NCBI GenBank assembly: GCA_016875975.1
Contig: VGOF01000062.1
Span: 1 to 7,999 of the forward strand
Direction: 5' to 3'
Length of the DNA: 7,999 nt
DNA from: Chloroflexota bacterium
GTDB taxonomy: Bacteria; Chloroflexota; Dehalococcoidia; GIF9; UBA5629
The notes under the pieces are model-generated. The model was not told where the DNA came from. It ran no database searches and was given only the letters and a program-made list of their open reading frames with translations. The translations under genes and the position numbers were made by a program. Below, piece by piece: positions 6,467 through 7,999 of the stretch (position 1 is the first letter of the stretch; each line of letters opens with the position of its first letter).

Positions 6467-6759
6467 ACCAGCAATGGTAGACGGCGAAAGGCAATTTGAT
6501 ATACGACTGATTGCATATGTAGCTCTCAAGCGATAGGAGCTTCCAAATTCGCAGCCTGTGTATTATAATATCTGACAGCAGATTTCTTCATAATAACAGC
6601 AGACGTCACTTCCAAGGGGACAAGTGCGTCGTCAAAATATCTAGGTTTGTAAGCCAAGTCACAATCTTAGCCGGATAGGCAGCTAGAAATTCACCCTAGC
6701 ATGCTGTCCTTAAAAGGTTTGACAGGCTTCAGTACATATATCAAACCAAGGAGGTTTTC
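6467..6759 (+). other. Intergenic region without a convincing gene
   Basis: 293 bp between the Gre-fusion gene and the acyl-CoA dehydrogenase. I see no ORF with a ribosome site other than the downstream gene, no tRNA and no recognised riboswitch. Two weak hairpins exist: AGCTCT/GGAGCT (6521-6526 with 6536-6541) and ATCTG/CAGAT (6570-6574 with 6579-6583). The first lacks a T-tract, and the second has only a TTCTT tail, so neither is a strong terminator. A TATAAT box is listed separately. The acyl-CoA dehydrogenase ribosome site AAGGAGG is at 6748-6754. Confidence 0.7.
6541..6569 (+). promoter_or_regulatory. Possible promoter for the acyl-CoA dehydrogenase genes
   Basis: A perfect TATAAT at 6564-6569 lies 17 nt after TTCCAA (6541-6546), a poor -35 match. 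Transcription from here would give a leader of about 185 nt before ATG 6760. The region is A+T-rich, so a chance match is possible. Confidence 0.35.
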
Positions 6760-7944
6760 ATGGATTTTGCGCTCACCGATGAACAAATTGCCCACAGAAA
6801 GGAATTCTTCAGAGTATGTAGCGAATTGGAAAATCAAAAACCAGCAAGTTTCGTCGGATTTGAAAGCATCTTCGAAGACGACGAGTGCTGGCAATTTCAC
6901 CGCTACTGCGCTAAAGAATACGCAAAGAAAGGATGGCTCTCCCTAGCTTGGCCTGCCGAATACGGCGGAACAGGCACCATGATGGACAGAGTCATGTTTG
7001 GCGAGGCTAGAGGATATCACAGTGCCCCGGGTCTAGACCCGTTTGGCGTACAGATGTTAGCCCCTACCCTCCTGGCAGCAGCCAATGAGGAAGTAAAAAA
7101 AAGATTTCTACCACCGATTGCCAACGCCGAAATCTTCTGGTGCGAATTGTGGAGCGAGCCAAACGCTGGCTCGGACCTGGCAGCCCTCACTTGCACCGCA
7201 ATAAAGAAAGGCAACGAATACATACTGAACGGACAAAAAACGTGGAACTCAGGGGCACACAAAGCCGACTGGGCCTTCGGAGTCTTTAAGTCTGACCCCA
7301 ATGGTCGTAAGCATCATAATCTTACCTTCCTCCTTTTCGACATGAAGACCCCGGGAATCACTATCAGGCCCATTCCCTATATGAACGGTGCCACAATATA
7401 TAATGAAGTCTACCTTGACGATGTTCATGTCCCGGCGGAAAACATCGTCGGCCAAGAGAACGGAGGCTGGGCAGTAGTCAACACCTTGGCAGGTTTCGAG
7501 AGATCAGCTCTAGATGAAATCATGGCTATGCTTCGCGGTCTCGAGACACTCGTAGAGTTCTGCAATCAAACGAAGAGAAACGGGCAACCACTATCTAGAG
7601 ACCCCCTAGTCCGCAACCGTTTAGCCCAGCTAGCTTGCGAGCTAGAGGCCGCTCGAACCCTGGCATATCGTATAGCAGACCTCCAGAATAGGGGTGAAAT
7701 GGCGCTGATGGATGCCTCTGCCCTCAAGGTATTCGCCAGTGAATTTGGGGAGCGTTTTGCATTCACGGCCACTGACATACTTGGACCTTATGGTCAGGTA
7801 AAGCACTCCAAATGGGCACCTCTCAACGGGTTGTGGGAAAACATGTATCACGAGTGCTTCGTATTCACCATCTCTATGGGCACCAACGAAATCCAGCGTA
7901 ACATCATTGCCTGGTACGGCCTGGGTTTGCCCAGAATGAAGTAG
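6760..7944 (+). CDS. Acyl-CoA dehydrogenase family protein (probable subunit of a two-subunit enzyme)
   Basis: 394 residues, the normal length for the family, which oxidises acyl-CoA to the 2,3-enoyl-CoA using FAD and passes electrons to ETF. The N-terminal helical part starts MDFALTDEQIAHRKEF. The FAD/substrate signature ELWSEPNAGSDLAAL lies at about 129-143, with NGQKTWNSGAHKADW after it. The C-terminal helical domain ends in MGTNEIQRNIIAWYGLGLPR. At the medium-chain-type catalytic position (the Glu of YEGTS) this protein has Met373. Glu247 in LAGFERSAL sits where isovaleryl- and long-chain-type enzymes carry their base, so it is the likely catalytic residue. The acyl substrate cannot be read from the sequence. 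The start has a strong AAGGAGG 5 nt upstream. A second family member begins 8 bp downstream with its ribosome site on this stop codon, as in actinobacterial paired FadE genes. Confidence 0.95.
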   Translation: MDFALTDEQIAHRKEFFRVCSELENQKPASFVGFESIFEDDECWQFHRYCAKEYAKKGWLSLAWPAEYGGTGTMMDRVMFGEARGYHSAPGLDPFGVQMLAPTLLAAANEEVKKRFLPPIANAEIFWCELWSEPNAGSDLAALTCTAIKKGNEYILNGQKTWNSGAHKADWAFGVFKSDPNGRKHHNLTFLLFDMKTPGITIRPIPYMNGATIYNEVYLDDVHVPAENIVGQENGGWAVVNTLAGFERSALDEIMAMLRGLETLVEFCNQTKRNGQPLSRDPLVRNRLAQLACELEAARTLAYRIADLQNRGEMALMDASALKVFASEFGERFAFTATDILGPYGQVKHSKWAPLNGLWENMYHECFVFTISMGTNEIQRNIIAWYGLGLPRMK

Positions 7945-7952
7945 GAGGAATC

Positions 7953-7999
7953 ATGGACCTGAGATTTAGCGAACAACAAGAGATACTGAAGAAGATGGC
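7953..7999 (+). CDS. Second acyl-CoA dehydrogenase family protein, N-terminus only (3' partial)
   Basis: Fifteen full codons are visible, reading MDLRFSEQQEILKKM. This is the typical first helix of acyl-CoA dehydrogenases and resembles the start of the upstream gene. ATG 7953 follows AGGAGG (7943-7948), which overlaps the TAG stop of that gene. The gap of 8 bp indicates one operon and tightly linked translation. It is probably the partner subunit, but too little is seen to judge its active site. Confidence 0.8.
   Translation, partial: MDLRFSEQQEILKKM

Noticed and set aside
6719..6742. TTGACA at 6719-6724 as a promoter just before the acyl-CoA dehydrogenase
   Set aside because: No -10-like hexamer lies at 16-18 nt; the TATATC nearby is only 12 nt away.
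6701..6946. Small + strand ORF overlapping the acyl-CoA dehydrogenase start
   Set aside because: It overlaps a clear gene in another frame, shows no motif and has no fitting ribosome site.

Overview
The window reads as ordinary chromosomal DNA of an anaerobic-type bacterium. It has roughly half G+C, strong AGGAGG ribosome-binding sites and every gene on the + strand. A short-form ThiC behind a TPP riboswitch, a large IPT/fibronectin-type surface protein with a C-terminal membrane anchor, a SpeD-SpeB pair and tandem acyl-CoA dehydrogenases suggest a Chloroflexota (Dehalococcoidia-like) genome. That placement is a guess from gene content and was not tested. I saw no mobile elements, CRISPR arrays, tRNA or rRNA genes.

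Layout. (1) 1-1443: the 3' part of a repeat-built surface protein (IPT/TIG-like repeats, fibronectin-III-like domain, transmembrane anchor), with its 5' end outside the window. (2) 1444-1705: a promoter, a well-conserved TPP riboswitch, a possible antiterminator and an intrinsic terminator. (3) 1706-5527: a tight four-gene cluster, thiC - cinA - speD - speB, with gaps of 20 bp, 8 bp and a 4-bp ATGA overlap. (4) 5591-6466: a promoter and a two-part protein in which an integrase core-binding-like N-terminal domain is joined to a complete GreA-type transcript-cleavage factor. (5) 6467-6759: a 293-bp intergenic stretch with one TATAAT box and no convincing gene. (6) 6760-7999: an acyl-CoA dehydrogenase followed 8 bp later by the first codons of a second one.

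How the parts work together. The riboswitch should shut off transcription when thiamine pyrophosphate is plentiful. Because the next three genes follow thiC so closely, and I see no promoter or terminator between them, the same switch probably also sets expression of CinA and of the polyamine-type enzymes SpeD and SpeB. SpeD is a divergent pyruvoyl decarboxylase beside an agmatinase-family hydrolase, with no aminopropyltransferase in the window. It may make decarboxylated SAM, or it may be an arginine decarboxylase feeding agmatine to SpeB. The two acyl-CoA dehydrogenases look like subunits of one heteromeric enzyme.

The items most worth a second look are the Gre fusion, the SpeD-SpeB pair under a TPP riboswitch, and altered active-site positions in the CinA C-terminal domain.
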